Below, piece by piece: positions 17,101 through 26,264 of a stretch of DNA of 64,000 nucleotides (position 1 is its first letter; the number at the start of each line of letters is the position of its first letter). This DNA comes from JBMOMT01 sp049324835 (lineage in GTDB: Bacteria > Chloroflexota > Anaerolineae > CAYNKW01), in the NCBI GenBank assembly GCA_049324835.1, contig JBMOMT010000064.1, positions 124,001 through 188,000 on the forward strand. The letters run 5' to 3'. The notes beneath the pieces are model-generated. The model was given only the letters and a program-made list of their open reading frames with translations, did no database searches and was not told the DNA's origin. A program made the position numbers and the translations under genes.

Positions 17101-18153
17101 TCACTCGTAGACAACGAACGCCTGAGGGTGGCGCAGCGGGTGAGTGGTATAAATCCGCATCAGACGAGCATCCAGATCGAACAGGGTAGTACAGTGGGTG
17201 ACGCTGCCATCTGGCGGCGTGGCTGTGCGATAGATGGGATAGGGATGGTCTCCCTCGTCGCCCAAAAGGCCCAACACGCCGGCGACATCCAGCCACGATT
17301 TTCCCGTCAAGAGTTGATCGGCCCGCTCCAAGCGCGCCCGGCTGGAAGGATGAACCTGCTGTCTCACGGCATCGAGGCGCCGGTAATGATTGGTGTGGAA
17401 ATAACAGCCCTGCACCTCGTGGACGTGATGCGTCTCCGGCGCAACCTCCACGACGACCACCCGCCGTTCGATTGTCGAGCCGACCGTATAACTAAAGCCC
17501 GACGCCCGACCCGGCGCCGTCACCCGCGCGATGGCGTCGTCGATGGAGCGCGCCTCCAGCAGCGAACGGGCGATAAACTGGCGGGCCAGGCCGGGGCGGA
17601 TTTCCTCAGGTCGCACATGATCCACCGAAAAACAGATGCCGGCGTCGTTCATGCCAAAAGCATTGCCGCAGAGAAAGCCAGGGTAAGCCAGCGCGGTAAA
17701 CGTGGGCTTGTTCTCCACCTGGGCCCGGACGAGGTACATGTTGCCACGGAACGCCGGGTCGGCGTCCTCGTTGTGGCCGATCAGGGCGGCCTCGGCGGCG
17801 ACGACGGCGCAGTCGGAGCAGCCCCGGCCGGCCTCGATGCTCACCCAGGCCGCATATTCCCCTCGCGCGTTCACCAGAAACAGCTCGTCGAAATCGCGCC
17901 CGGCCCCCTGGGCCAGACCTTCCAGCTCGTATATGTAATCCGGGTAGCGGGCGCGGTTGATTTCGAGCATCTGGCTGAATATTCTTTGCCCCTCGGCCGT
18001 GCGGTGAAAGGGCAAAAGCTGTTGCTGAAAAAAGTCGTACCGATCCAGGGCGAGATGGATTTTGTCGGCGAACCGTTGCCCCATGGCCCGGCCCACGTCA
18101 AAGTGAGAACCCGCCGCCTGAACCAACTCTAAAGAGATAACCGGTTCGTTCAT
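17101..18153 (-). CDS. C45-family N-terminal-nucleophile hydrolase (acyl-CoA:6-APA acyltransferase-like)
   Basis: 350-residue protein of the C45 / acyl-coenzyme A:6-aminopenicillanate acyltransferase-like family, Ntn amidohydrolases that self-cleave before a Cys. The likely nucleophile is Cys112 in EAGRGCSDCAVV, followed by LIGHNEDADP, the usual continuation. Other typical parts are GNAFGMNDAGICFSVDHV and YFHTNHY. It probably hydrolyses or transfers an acyl group on an amide or amino acid. ATG 18153 overlaps the adenosine deaminase stop (ATGA) and has AAGGAG upstream; open sequence further upstream belongs to the deaminase in another frame. Confidence 0.87.
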   Translation of the reverse strand: MNEPVISLELVQAAGSHFDVGRAMGQRFADKIHLALDRYDFFQQQLLPFHRTAEGQRIFSQMLEINRARYPDYIYELEGLAQGAGRDFDELFLVNARGEYAAWVSIEAGRGCSDCAVVAAEAALIGHNEDADPAFRGNMYLVRAQVENKPTFTALAYPGFLCGNAFGMNDAGICFSVDHVRPEEIRPGLARQFIARSLLEARSIDDAIARVTAPGRASGFSYTVGSTIERRVVVVEVAPETHHVHEVQGCYFHTNHYRRLDAVRQQVHPSSRARLERADQLLTGKSWLDVAGVLGLLGDEGDHPYPIYRTATPPDGSVTHCTTLFDLDARLMRIYTTHPLRHPQAFVVYE

Positions 18154-19163
18154 GTATCCGCTCCTTGTGACGATCCGAGATCCAAAAGTTCCTGCCGCTC
18201 CTGATCGCTGAGAAAGGCAATACGCAACGCGTTGCGCTGCGCCTGCTGCGCCAGCGCCGGCGTGAGGCCCGCTGCCGGCGCGGCCACCTCGTATTCGTGG
18301 CGCAGGTCGATGGCGCTGATGCCGGGGTCGTCGGTGTTGATGGTCGCCAACAGGCCACGATCCAAAAAACGTCGTAATGGATGGCTGGCATAATCCGGCA
18401 CGGTGCTGGTCTGCACGTTGCTGGTCAGGCACGATTCGATGCCGATCTGATGCCCGGCCATATAGTCCAACAGCGACGGATCTTGCATCGCCCGCACGCC
18501 GTGACCAATACGCACCGCCCCCAACTCCTGGATGGCCTGCCACACACTCTGCGGGCCCGCCATCTCGCCGGCGTGGACCGTGATCTGCCAGCCGGCCTCT
18601 CTGGCGCGGCGGAAATGATCGGCAAACCAGGTTGCCGGCCAGTTCACCTCGTCGCCGGCCAGGTCTAGAGCCACGATGCGGCGCCGCTGGCTGAGCAGGG
18701 CCGCCAGCTCCTGGCCGGTCGCCTGCAGGCCGTAGGTGCGGCTGAGAATGCCGATCAGGTTCACCCTGACGCCAAAATCGCGCGCGCCAGCCGCGATACC
18801 ATCGACCACGGCCTCGACCACGGCGGCAGGGTGCAGGCCGTGGGGCTGGGCCATGAACCAGGGGCTGAAACGCAGCTCGATATAGTCGATGCCCTCACGC
18901 TGTGCGTCCTGAACGTTTTCATATGCCACGCGGCGGCAGGCATCCGCATCCACCAGCACACCGATCAGGTATTGAAACTTGTCGATAAAGGCCATCACGC
19001 CGGGGCGGGGTTCTGTCACCTGAACGTGCGGTCGCAACCCTTCCACATCCCAGGCAGGCAGCGGCAGGTTGTGTCGCCGGGAAAGGTCTAGAATGGTCTC
19101 CAGACGCACGTTACCGTCCAGGTGGCGGTGCAGGTCGATGAGAGGCCAAGAGGGGTCAAACAT
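18150..19163 (-). CDS. add: Adenosine deaminase family protein
   Basis: 337-residue adenosine/AMP deaminase-fold enzyme that converts adenosine (or a related aminopurine) to inosine plus ammonia. The zinc and catalytic motifs are all present: DLHRHLDGN at the N-terminus, VHAGE, IGHGVRA and NTDDPGIS near the C-terminus. ATG 19163 follows GGAGGAT. It lies 21 bases after the permease gene. With the allantoinase-like and allantoate-type hydrolases across the divergent promoter it suggests purine salvage or use of purine nitrogen. Confidence 0.9.
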   Translation of the reverse strand: MFDPSWPLIDLHRHLDGNVRLETILDLSRRHNLPLPAWDVEGLRPHVQVTEPRPGVMAFIDKFQYLIGVLVDADACRRVAYENVQDAQREGIDYIELRFSPWFMAQPHGLHPAAVVEAVVDGIAAGARDFGVRVNLIGILSRTYGLQATGQELAALLSQRRRIVALDLAGDEVNWPATWFADHFRRAREAGWQITVHAGEMAGPQSVWQAIQELGAVRIGHGVRAMQDPSLLDYMAGHQIGIESCLTSNVQTSTVPDYASHPLRRFLDRGLLATINTDDPGISAIDLRHEYEVAAPAAGLTPALAQQAQRNALRIAFLSDQERQELLDLGSSQGADT

Positions 19164-19184
19164 CCATCTATCCTCCAGACGGCC

Positions 19185-20732
19185 TCAGACCCACAGCAGG
19201 GTCATGACGGCGCACACGGCAGTGATGAGCAGCGAGATGACAAAGGTGGTACGGATCACCTGCGCTTCCTCGCCGATGCGGTCGATGCTGGCCGAGGCGT
19301 TTTGTAGTTTGGCCGGTGAGATGACGCTCGCCAGGCCGCCGCCGATGCCACTGGCAGCCGCGATGAGCACCCCTTCCAGCCCGATCCTCTCTGCCGTCTC
19401 CAGGTGAAGGGCGGTGAGCATGGCAATCGACGACGTCTCGGAGCCGCTGATAAAGCCACCCAGCAGTCCGAGGAACGGAGCCACCAGAGGGTAGAACCGC
19501 CCAAAGGTCGAGGCCGCCACCCCTGCCACCACGTAGACCATGTTGCGGTCGGTATGGATCAATTCCCAGTTGGCGTTTTTGCCGGAATGATTGATGACAA
19601 AAGCGATAGCAAAAAAGACCGCCGCCGCCAGCACCGGGCGGGGCGCACGCTGCCACCACTTGCGCAGTGAGGCCCCAAGCTGCGCCGGGGTCGGTTTCAA
19701 AAAAGGCAGGGTCAGAACGGTGCTCACCAGAATCCAAAAGTAGGCCTGCCAAAAGAGACGCACCCTTTCTGGCGCACCAGGCACGATCGTCAACGGCATG
19801 GCCAGGCGATTAAAGGTCAGATCCAACAGCGGCAAAAATGGCGCGTTGACCAGCAGCGAGGCAATCGTCAGGACGATCCAGGGGGAAGCGGCGGCTGCCA
19901 ACGACAGCCGCCGCTCGGCAGCGAGATCCCCTGGCCCCAAGACGGTACGATCCAGCAGCGGGCGGCCCCTGAGCCTGAGATAAACCAACATCGCCAGGAT
20001 CACCGCCAGCCCGGCAGCGATGCCGGTGAGCGTCACCAGACCCACAGCGTTCATCAGAATGGCGGTGCAACCGGCGGTCAGTCCGGCGATCAACGTTGGC
20101 GCAAGGCCATGCCGCACCAGCTTCCAGCGACCCACCATCCACACCATGCCCAGAGCAATACAGGTGCTGATCACGGGCATGTAACGGGCAAAATAGACGC
20201 CGACGCTCTCCACAGGCCGGCCCACAAAACTGGCAAAGACCACCGCCGGGATGCCGAGCAAGGCATACGTGCACAGGGCATCGTAGCCAATGGCCGGCAA
20301 GGCGATGGCGGCAAAAGAAGAGTAACCCAGAGCCAGCATGATCGGCGGCAAGATCGATACCGGCACCGCCCCCAGAGCCGTCAGCAGCGTGCCCAGACCG
20401 ATGTTGATGAGCATGATCTGCACCACCCGATCTTGCGGGGCCACCGATTTGACGAGCGCCACCACCCGGGCAATCGCCCCCGTCTCCAGCATGATCGTCA
20501 CCTGCAGGATAGAGGTTGCCACCACCAGCGTTATGGGCAACGAGGCCACCAGCCCGGCCAGGCTGGCTCGCAGGGCCACGATCAGAGGCGTCTGGAAAAA
20601 GAGACAGGCCACCACGAGCGTCACCCCCCAACCGATCCAGCCGGCGGTATCGGCGGCGGTGCGGCGCACCACGAGCAGCAAAAAAATGACGATCACCGGC
20701 AAAAGCGCCAGCAACAACGCCACCAGATTCAC
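19185..20732 (-). CDS. L-lactate permease (LctP)-family transporter
   Basis: 515-residue polytopic membrane protein with about 12-14 hydrophobic helices. The C-terminal GLLGGFISGSETSSIAML resembles the TGSDTSSN motif of the LctP/GlcA family, proton symporters for lactate or glycolate. The family assignment is good, the substrate is open; next to SHMT-GcvT, glycolate, serine or another hydroxy/amino acid are options. GTG 20732 overlaps the stop of the upstream fusion gene (GTGA) and has GGAGG upstream. The longer frame to 20936 would lie inside the fusion gene and lacks homology. Confidence 0.85.
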   Translation of the reverse strand: MNLVALLLALLPVIVIFLLLVVRRTAADTAGWIGWGVTLVVACLFFQTPLIVALRASLAGLVASLPITLVVATSILQVTIMLETGAIARVVALVKSVAPQDRVVQIMLINIGLGTLLTALGAVPVSILPPIMLALGYSSFAAIALPAIGYDALCTYALLGIPAVVFASFVGRPVESVGVYFARYMPVISTCIALGMVWMVGRWKLVRHGLAPTLIAGLTAGCTAILMNAVGLVTLTGIAAGLAVILAMLVYLRLRGRPLLDRTVLGPGDLAAERRLSLAAAASPWIVLTIASLLVNAPFLPLLDLTFNRLAMPLTIVPGAPERVRLFWQAYFWILVSTVLTLPFLKPTPAQLGASLRKWWQRAPRPVLAAAVFFAIAFVINHSGKNANWELIHTDRNMVYVVAGVAASTFGRFYPLVAPFLGLLGGFISGSETSSIAMLTALHLETAERIGLEGVLIAAASGIGGGLASVISPAKLQNASASIDRIGEEAQVIRTTFVISLLITAVCAVMTLLWV

Positions 20733-23700
20733 CCCTGCAACCTCCGCTTCATGAAACGCTCCAAGATCACGGCCCGGTCGTGAAGCTGAACCTGATCGCC
20801 CACGTGGAGCGTATGGCGTGGTTTGCTGCTCCAGGCGCGACTGGTCTGGAACACAGCCAGCGGCGTGCCGGGTTCGGCGTGATCGGTCTTGATGTAAACC
20901 TGACCCACCAACTGACCTTCGGTATCGATAGAGCAACTGGTGATTTTGCCCACCACCCGCCCCTTGAGACTGATCACCGGATCGCCGGGTTGTGGCACGC
21001 GGACGCTCCGTTCCAGCATACGAAAGCGCGCCACCACCCCACCGCGCCGCGCCTCGTCGGCGATGAAACGCCGCCGCCCCACGAAAAACGGCTTGTAGGT
21101 CTTGACATAGCTGTCAAAGCCGGCGTCGCCCGGTCCCAGATCCAACACACCGGCCAGCTCGTGACCGTAGAGCGGCAGGCCGGCCTCGATGCGTAGACTA
21201 TCGCGCGCCGCCAGCCCGATCGGCGCCAGGCCAAACGGCCGGCCGGCGACCATCAGCGCCTCCCACAACGCAACCAGTTGATCCGGGTGGACGAACAGCT
21301 CGAAACCCCAGGCTTCGCCCGTATAGCCGGTGCGAGCGATGATGAGATCGAAACGGCTGTCTGAGCCCGTGGCCGCATCACCCAACCTGCCCTGCATCAC
21401 CTCGGTGCGACGCAAATGACGCAGGCGGTAGAGTGTCTCGGCGTCGCCGCCCAACGCCTCCAGAATACGGCGCGACTCTGGCCCTTGCAACGCCAGGTCC
21501 ACCCGGCGGTCGCTGCCGCTTTCTGGCGCGCGCAGGTCTCGAATCTGAGTGGTGCAGGTCAGCCGCACCCAGGGTCGTTGGAGATCGATACGCACTGCTC
21601 CCCGATTGACGGCGTTGAGCCAGGCCCAGTCTTTGTCGTTGTTGGCAGCGTTGACCACCATCATGTAGCGTTCGTCTGCCAGGCGATAGATCATCACATC
21701 GTCGATCACACGGGCATGCGGCGAGAGTAAATAACCGTACTGCGACTCTCCCACTCCCAACCGACCCACGTCGTTGGTGGTGACGAGATCGAGAAAGGCG
21801 CGGGCGTTGGGGCCACAAAAGTCAAAAATGCCCATGTGTGACACATCGAAAAGACCGGCAGCCGTACGCACGGTCACGTGCTCCTCCTGGACACTGCTGT
21901 AGCGCACCGGCATCTCCCATCCGGCAAATTCGACCAGACGCGCTCTCAGGGTCTGGTGCGTTTCGTAGAGAGGTGTGCGCCTGACCACCCCCTCCTCTGC
22001 CACGCGCCAGGCAAACTCTGGAAGCGCCTCTCCCCTGGGGGCCTCACTCAAACCATCCACGCCGATAAAGTAGGGTTTGTGAGCGCAGACAGGGCCTGGC
22101 GCCGTCTCTTCGACGGGCTGTTCGGCCTGTTCCAGGTGGCGTACGATCACCGGCCCAGGTAACTTGGCGTTGGGGTCATCCGGATCGAGCAACACATAGC
22201 CGTCAGAGAGGGCGCGCAGCCAGGCCGCGACACGCTGGCACACGTTAGACGGCACGGTCAGCCGGTAGCGCTGCCCCTCTTCCACACAGCAGAGCATACC
22301 TTCGGCCATGAGACGGCCATCTCTTTCCAGCAGGCGGGTGGGCTGATAGTCGCCCCGGCGCAGGCAGTAGACGTCGTTGGTGGTGGCCAGTTGCAGGAAC
22401 TCGCGGGCATGCTGACCCTGGATCTCGAGCGTGACTGCCCCGTCTGCGCCACAGTCATCACGGTCGACGATGAGATCGTAGTGCGGGTAGCCAGAATGGC
22501 GCGGCGTGTAATCCAGATCGGCGGCCTCGGCCAGTTGAGCCACCCGACGCTTGGCCTCTTTGAGCGCGTCCAAGTCAACGTGCGCCCGGTGGAGTGGGCC
22601 GAAAAGCCCGGCGTAGGTAAACGGCACGCAGCTCTTGAGCACCAGGGCAACGACCTCGGCCAACTGGTCCATCTCTGGCTCTCTGAGGCCACGCTGCGTG
22701 ACCCACGGCGTACCCAGTCGGATGCCACTCGCCAGGCCAGCGGTTTCGTCGCCGGGAATGGTATTACGGTTACAAACGATTCCGGCCACATCCAGGATGC
22801 GGGCGGCCACATCACCCATGAGCGGCGCGCCATCGGCAGCGCGAACGCTCTTACAATCCACCAGCAACAGGTGGGTATCGGTGCCACCATAGGGGATACG
22901 CAAGCCGTGGGCTGCCAGGGCCTGAGCCAGCCGGGCGGCATTGGTCACGATCTGCCGTTGCAGGGCACGAAACTGCTCCGTCTGAGCCAGGTGAAAGGTA
23001 GTGGCGATGGCCGCGATGGTATTGACGTGGGGGCCGCCCTGCTCGCCGGGAAAGACCGCCCGGTCGATGCGCCGCGCCAGGCGGCGATCGGTGGTAAGGA
23101 TGCACGCCCCACGCGGGCCGGTGAGGGTCTTGTGGGTGGTAAAGGTGATCGCGTGGGCCAGGCCCACCGGTGAGGGGTAAACGCCCGCCACCACCAGACC
23201 CGCCACGTGCGAGATATCGGCCAGCAGATAGGCGCCCACCTGGTCGGCGATCTGGCGAAAGCGAGCCCAGTCGGCGGCCCAGGGATAAGAGGTAAAGCCG
23301 GCGATGATCATACGCGGCTTGTGCTGGCGGGCCAGGTCGGCGATGCGGTCGTAATCGAGCAACTCGGTCTGTGCATCTACCGAATAAAAAACCGAGCGGT
23401 ACACCTGACCGGTGCGGTTGGCCGGACTGCCGTGGGTGAGGTGACCGCCGTGCAGCAGCGACATGCCCATCACCGTATCGCCCGGCTTGAGCAAGGCAGA
23501 ATAGACGGCGTTGTTGGCCGGAGCGCCGGAAAGGGGTTGCACGTTGGCGTAAATATCCTCCACACGCACCCGCTCGTTGGCAAAAGCCTCGGCGCAGCGT
23601 CGCTGGGCCAGCGCTTCTACAATGTTGGCATATTCCACACCCTTGTAGTAGCGACGGTCGGAATAGCGGCGAAAATCGGTGAGCTGGCGCTCGTAATCCA

Positions 23701-23932
23701 GAATTCCAGTCTCATCCTGTTCGTGCATCGCCGGATGAGGATAACCCTCAGCGTAGATGTTTTGAAAGACCGAGCCCTGGGCCTCGCGGATGGCGGCAGG
23801 TGGGGTGCTCTCGGAGGGAATCAGGATCAGCTTGCGGGCCTGGCGCTCTGCCTCATAGTCGATCAGTCGGGCCACAGCGGCATCCAATTCGGCCAGACTG
23901 CCACGAAAAAGGAAATCACCCCTGGATTTCAT
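20729..23932 (-). CDS. Serine hydroxymethyltransferase-GcvT fusion protein 1
   Basis: 1067 residues in three modules. SHMT (about 1-475) has IPSEST, YAEGYP, the PLP lysine near 267 in TFTTHKTLTGPRG, ISHVAGLVVAG and SGIRLGTPWVTQRG, so catalytic residues look intact. A middle module (about 480-620) resembles the N-terminal part of GcvT (LATTNDVYCLRRGDYQPTRL) but lacks the catalytic IDD and looks degenerate. A full GcvT aminomethyltransferase (about 649-1030) has FAGWEMPVRY, VIDDVMIY near 742, GYTGEAWGFELFV and LRIEAGLPLYGHEL. It should produce and consume 5,10-methylene-tetrahydrofolate in one chain, for example moving a methyl-derived C1 unit onto glycine to give serine. An insert of about 30 residues splits the usual SHMT YAEGYP and YY-G-EY motifs. 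It overlaps the permease gene downstream. Confidence 0.92.
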   Translation of the reverse strand: MKSRGDFLFRGSLAELDAAVARLIDYEAERQARKLILIPSESTPPAAIREAQGSVFQNIYAEGYPHPAMHEQDETGILDYERQLTDFRRYSDRRYYKGVEYANIVEALAQRRCAEAFANERVRVEDIYANVQPLSGAPANNAVYSALLKPGDTVMGMSLLHGGHLTHGSPANRTGQVYRSVFYSVDAQTELLDYDRIADLARQHKPRMIIAGFTSYPWAADWARFRQIADQVGAYLLADISHVAGLVVAGVYPSPVGLAHAITFTTHKTLTGPRGACILTTDRRLARRIDRAVFPGEQGGPHVNTIAAIATTFHLAQTEQFRALQRQIVTNAARLAQALAAHGLRIPYGGTDTHLLLVDCKSVRAADGAPLMGDVAARILDVAGIVCNRNTIPGDETAGLASGIRLGTPWVTQRGLREPEMDQLAEVVALVLKSCVPFTYAGLFGPLHRAHVDLDALKEAKRRVAQLAEAADLDYTPRHSGYPHYDLIVDRDDCGADGAVTLEIQGQHAREFLQLATTNDVYCLRRGDYQPTRLLERDGRLMAEGMLCCVEEGQRYRLTVPSNVCQRVAAWLRALSDGYVLLDPDDPNAKLPGPVIVRHLEQAEQPVEETAPGPVCAHKPYFIGVDGLSEAPRGEALPEFAWRVAEEGVVRRTPLYETHQTLRARLVEFAGWEMPVRYSSVQEEHVTVRTAAGLFDVSHMGIFDFCGPNARAFLDLVTTNDVGRLGVGESQYGYLLSPHARVIDDVMIYRLADERYMMVVNAANNDKDWAWLNAVNRGAVRIDLQRPWVRLTCTTQIRDLRAPESGSDRRVDLALQGPESRRILEALGGDAETLYRLRHLRRTEVMQGRLGDAATGSDSRFDLIIARTGYTGEAWGFELFVHPDQLVALWEALMVAGRPFGLAPIGLAARDSLRIEAGLPLYGHELAGVLDLGPGDAGFDSYVKTYKPFFVGRRRFIADEARRGGVVARFRMLERSVRVPQPGDPVISLKGRVVGKITSCSIDTEGQLVGQVYIKTDHAEPGTPLAVFQTSRAWSSKPRHTLHVGDQVQLHDRAVILERFMKRRLQG

Positions 23933-24034
23933 CTCTGAACTCCTCGTTCGATAGTCTCCCTACAGAGTATTGACAGCGATCATGGTGCCGGTTGGCTGAC
24001 AGAACTCGATCTCCACTTGATTGGAGGTAAGAAT

Positions 24035-24190
24035 GGGACACGGATTTCACAGAGCCACACGGGTCACCAGGTTTTTTAGCCGCGAAATCCGTGCGCCTCC
24101 GTGTCCCAAAAGATTGGCCAGTCAATTCCGAAATCAAAAACAAAACCACCAAGGAATCCAAGACCTGGCGTTTTTTCCCTGGTGGTGAAA
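24035..24190. repeat. Tandem imperfect palindromes, intergenic repeat copy B
   Basis: The 276-base gap before fusion gene 1 holds no gene. GGGACACGGATTTC (24035-24048) pairs with GAAATCCG (24084-24091) or CCGTGTCCC (24099-24107), and next to it CCACCAAGG (24146-24154) pairs with CCTGGTGG (24178-24185). The second palindrome resembles copies A (13961-14005) and C (34878-34935). These are probably mobile or structural intergenic repeats; they may also terminate the transcript of the RACo-like gene. No promoter for fusion gene 1 was recognised. Confidence 0.5.
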
Positions 24191-24208
24191 ACCCCCGCCC
24201 CGAATCAC

Positions 24209-26164
24209 TCAGGAAATGCGGCCTTCCAGAATCCGGGCCACCGTGGGGAAAGCTGCCGTATCGGTGTGGGGCAAAAAGAGCGCCTTGGTGAACTCGTCGT
24301 AAAAGGTGTTGTCGGCTGAGAGCTCCAGGTAGGTCATCTTGCTGGCGATATCCACCACCTCGCGGCGCATATCCGGGCAGAGCAGCGCGGTAAAGGCGCC
24401 GAGCGCCGAGGTATTGCCCAAAAAATGAAACCTGTCCCAGGGCATATCGGGCAGCAGGCCAATCTGGATGGCCTTTTCCACGTCGATGTATTTGCCAAAG
24501 GCGCCGCCGATCAGCACCTGCTCCACGTCGGCCAGTTGAAGCCCCACACTCTGCACCAGCACCGAAAAGCCGGCATAGATGGCTGCCTTGGCCCGCAGCA
24601 GGTTCTCGATGTCTACCTCGGTGATGACAATGTCCTCGTTTTTGTGCTGCGTTTCGTCCATCCAGGCGATGACATACTCCCAGCCGTGTTCACCCTTGCG
24701 GATGCGTGAACTGTCCAGATCGTGATTCAGCTTGCCGCCTTTATCGATCACGCCGGTGACAAACATCTCGGCCAACAAGGCGATGATGCCCGAACCACAA
24801 ATGCCCTGCGGCGGCACGCCGCCGATGGTGCGATAGGTGGGCTCGTAGGTATCGGTGTTGACCCACACCTCTTCGATGGCGCCCAAGGTGGCCCGCATGC
24901 CAGAGCGCACACCAGAGCCTTCGAAAGCGGGGCCAGCAGAGCAGGCGCACGAGATGAGCCAGTCGTTGTTGCCCAACACGATCTCGCCGTTGGTGCCCAC
25001 GTCGATGAACAGGGTCAACATTTCGGTGGCAAACATCTTGGAGCTCAACACGCCGGCAGTGATATCGGCGCCCACGTAACTGCCGATGCCCGGCAGGCAA
25101 TCGACTGTGGCCTCTGGATTGATGTGCAGCCCCAGCTCACGCGCCCGCACCGGCAAGGGATGGTTGACCGTGGGAATGAACGGTTCGCGCCGGATCGGCT
25201 CCGGCCAGAGGGCCAGAAACAGGTGAATCATGGTGGTGTTGCCGGCCACCGTCATACGATGGATGTGGGCCGGTGAAATATCCTGCCGCTGGCACACTTC
25301 TTCGATGAGGCCGTTGAGCGTTTGTATCACCAGACGTTGCAGGTGCTCCAAGCCACCTTCGCGTTTGGTGTAAACGATGCGCGAGATGACGTCTTCGCCG
25401 CAGGCGATCTGGCCGTTGTAGGCGATGGCGGTATCGACCACCTGGCCGCTCTTCATCTCGACCAGGTAAACCACGTTGGAGGTGGTGCCAATGTCGACCG
25501 CCACGGCATAGAGTGGCGCATCGACGCAATTGCCCGCCAGGATGTCCAACAGACGCGGCTGAGCATCGCCGGCCCAGGTGCTCATCTCCAGCACCAGCGT
25601 CACGTCCCAGTCGGCGGCGCGCAGCGTTTGAGCCAGCCGCCGCAGCAGGGGCAGATCGATCCACAGATCGCCAATGCCATGCTGTTGCGCCAGTGCGCGC
25701 TTGAGCCGGTCTACGTCTGTGGTCTGATCCATGAGACTGGGCGGCTCGATGCTCAGGTGAAATTGCTGCAACTCGGGCCTCACCGTCCAATCGCAAGTCA
25801 CCGGCAGCTCGACGACCCTGGCCGTCTGTTTTTCGCTGGGCATCTTGCGCACGATCATCTCTTCTTGCGGCGGCACAAACACCGTCACGTCGCTCTGAAC
25901 GTAACTCTGGCAGGCCAGCGCATACCCCTGCTCCAACTCGGTGCCCGAAAGGCGGCTGATAGCGCGCCGCTGCACCCGGCCTTCTTCGATCACCACTTTG
26001 CACCGGCCACAACGCCCCTGCCCACCACAGGGCAGGTTGACGCTCAGACCGGCTGCTTCTATCGCATCCGAAAGGCTGGCGCCCGCAGGCACGCGCGCCG
26101 TCTGGCCGCTGGGGTGAAACGTACAGACAAACGTTGCTTTCTCGTCCGTTTGACGGTTAACCAT
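24209..26164 (-). CDS. RACo-like corrinoid activation protein (2Fe-2S + ASKHA ATPase, DUF4445)
   Basis: 651 residues. The N-terminal plant-type [2Fe-2S] domain has Cys46, Cys52, Cys55 and Cys85 (PCGGQGRCGRCK, ALACQ). A linker/middle domain follows, then a C-terminal ASKHA-fold domain (from about 270) with phosphate-binding stretches AVDIGTTSNVVYLV, FIDVGTNGEIVLG and VLIGGAFGKY. This is the layout of RACo/RamA-type reductive activators, which use ATP to reduce Co(II) corrinoid back to Co(I) in methyltransferase systems. ATG 26164 with GAGG upstream is preferred over longer frames. It lies 100 bases after fusion gene 2 and before fusion gene 1. No corrinoid protein is in the window, but an MttB homologue is at 47752-49236. 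Confidence 0.9.
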   Translation of the reverse strand: MVNRQTDEKATFVCTFHPSGQTARVPAGASLSDAIEAAGLSVNLPCGGQGRCGRCKVVIEEGRVQRRAISRLSGTELEQGYALACQSYVQSDVTVFVPPQEEMIVRKMPSEKQTARVVELPVTCDWTVRPELQQFHLSIEPPSLMDQTTDVDRLKRALAQQHGIGDLWIDLPLLRRLAQTLRAADWDVTLVLEMSTWAGDAQPRLLDILAGNCVDAPLYAVAVDIGTTSNVVYLVEMKSGQVVDTAIAYNGQIACGEDVISRIVYTKREGGLEHLQRLVIQTLNGLIEEVCQRQDISPAHIHRMTVAGNTTMIHLFLALWPEPIRREPFIPTVNHPLPVRARELGLHINPEATVDCLPGIGSYVGADITAGVLSSKMFATEMLTLFIDVGTNGEIVLGNNDWLISCACSAGPAFEGSGVRSGMRATLGAIEEVWVNTDTYEPTYRTIGGVPPQGICGSGIIALLAEMFVTGVIDKGGKLNHDLDSSRIRKGEHGWEYVIAWMDETQHKNEDIVITEVDIENLLRAKAAIYAGFSVLVQSVGLQLADVEQVLIGGAFGKYIDVEKAIQIGLLPDMPWDRFHFLGNTSALGAFTALLCPDMRREVVDIASKMTYLELSADNTFYDEFTKALFLPHTDTAAFPTVARILEGRIS

Positions 26165-26264
26165 GCTGACCTCGGTATCACGTTGATGGTGTGGGTTCGC
26201 GTTCAGAATTTTATCACAAACGACCCGGTTAGGCCAATCGTCGACCGCGCATCCGGGGCGACGG

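Noticed and set aside
20733..20936. An N-terminal extension of the lactate-permease-type protein
   Set aside because: The extra 68 codons overlap the SHMT-GcvT gene in another frame, are Arg/Ser-rich and unlike membrane proteins; GTG 20732 has a good Shine-Dalgarno.
24209..26164. The Fe-S/ASKHA protein as a benzoyl-CoA-type or hydroxyacyl-dehydratase activator
   Set aside because: It has a plant-type 2Fe-2S domain with C-x5-C-x2-C spacing and the long DUF4445-like C-terminus of RACo proteins, not the short subunit with an intersubunit 4Fe-4S cluster.
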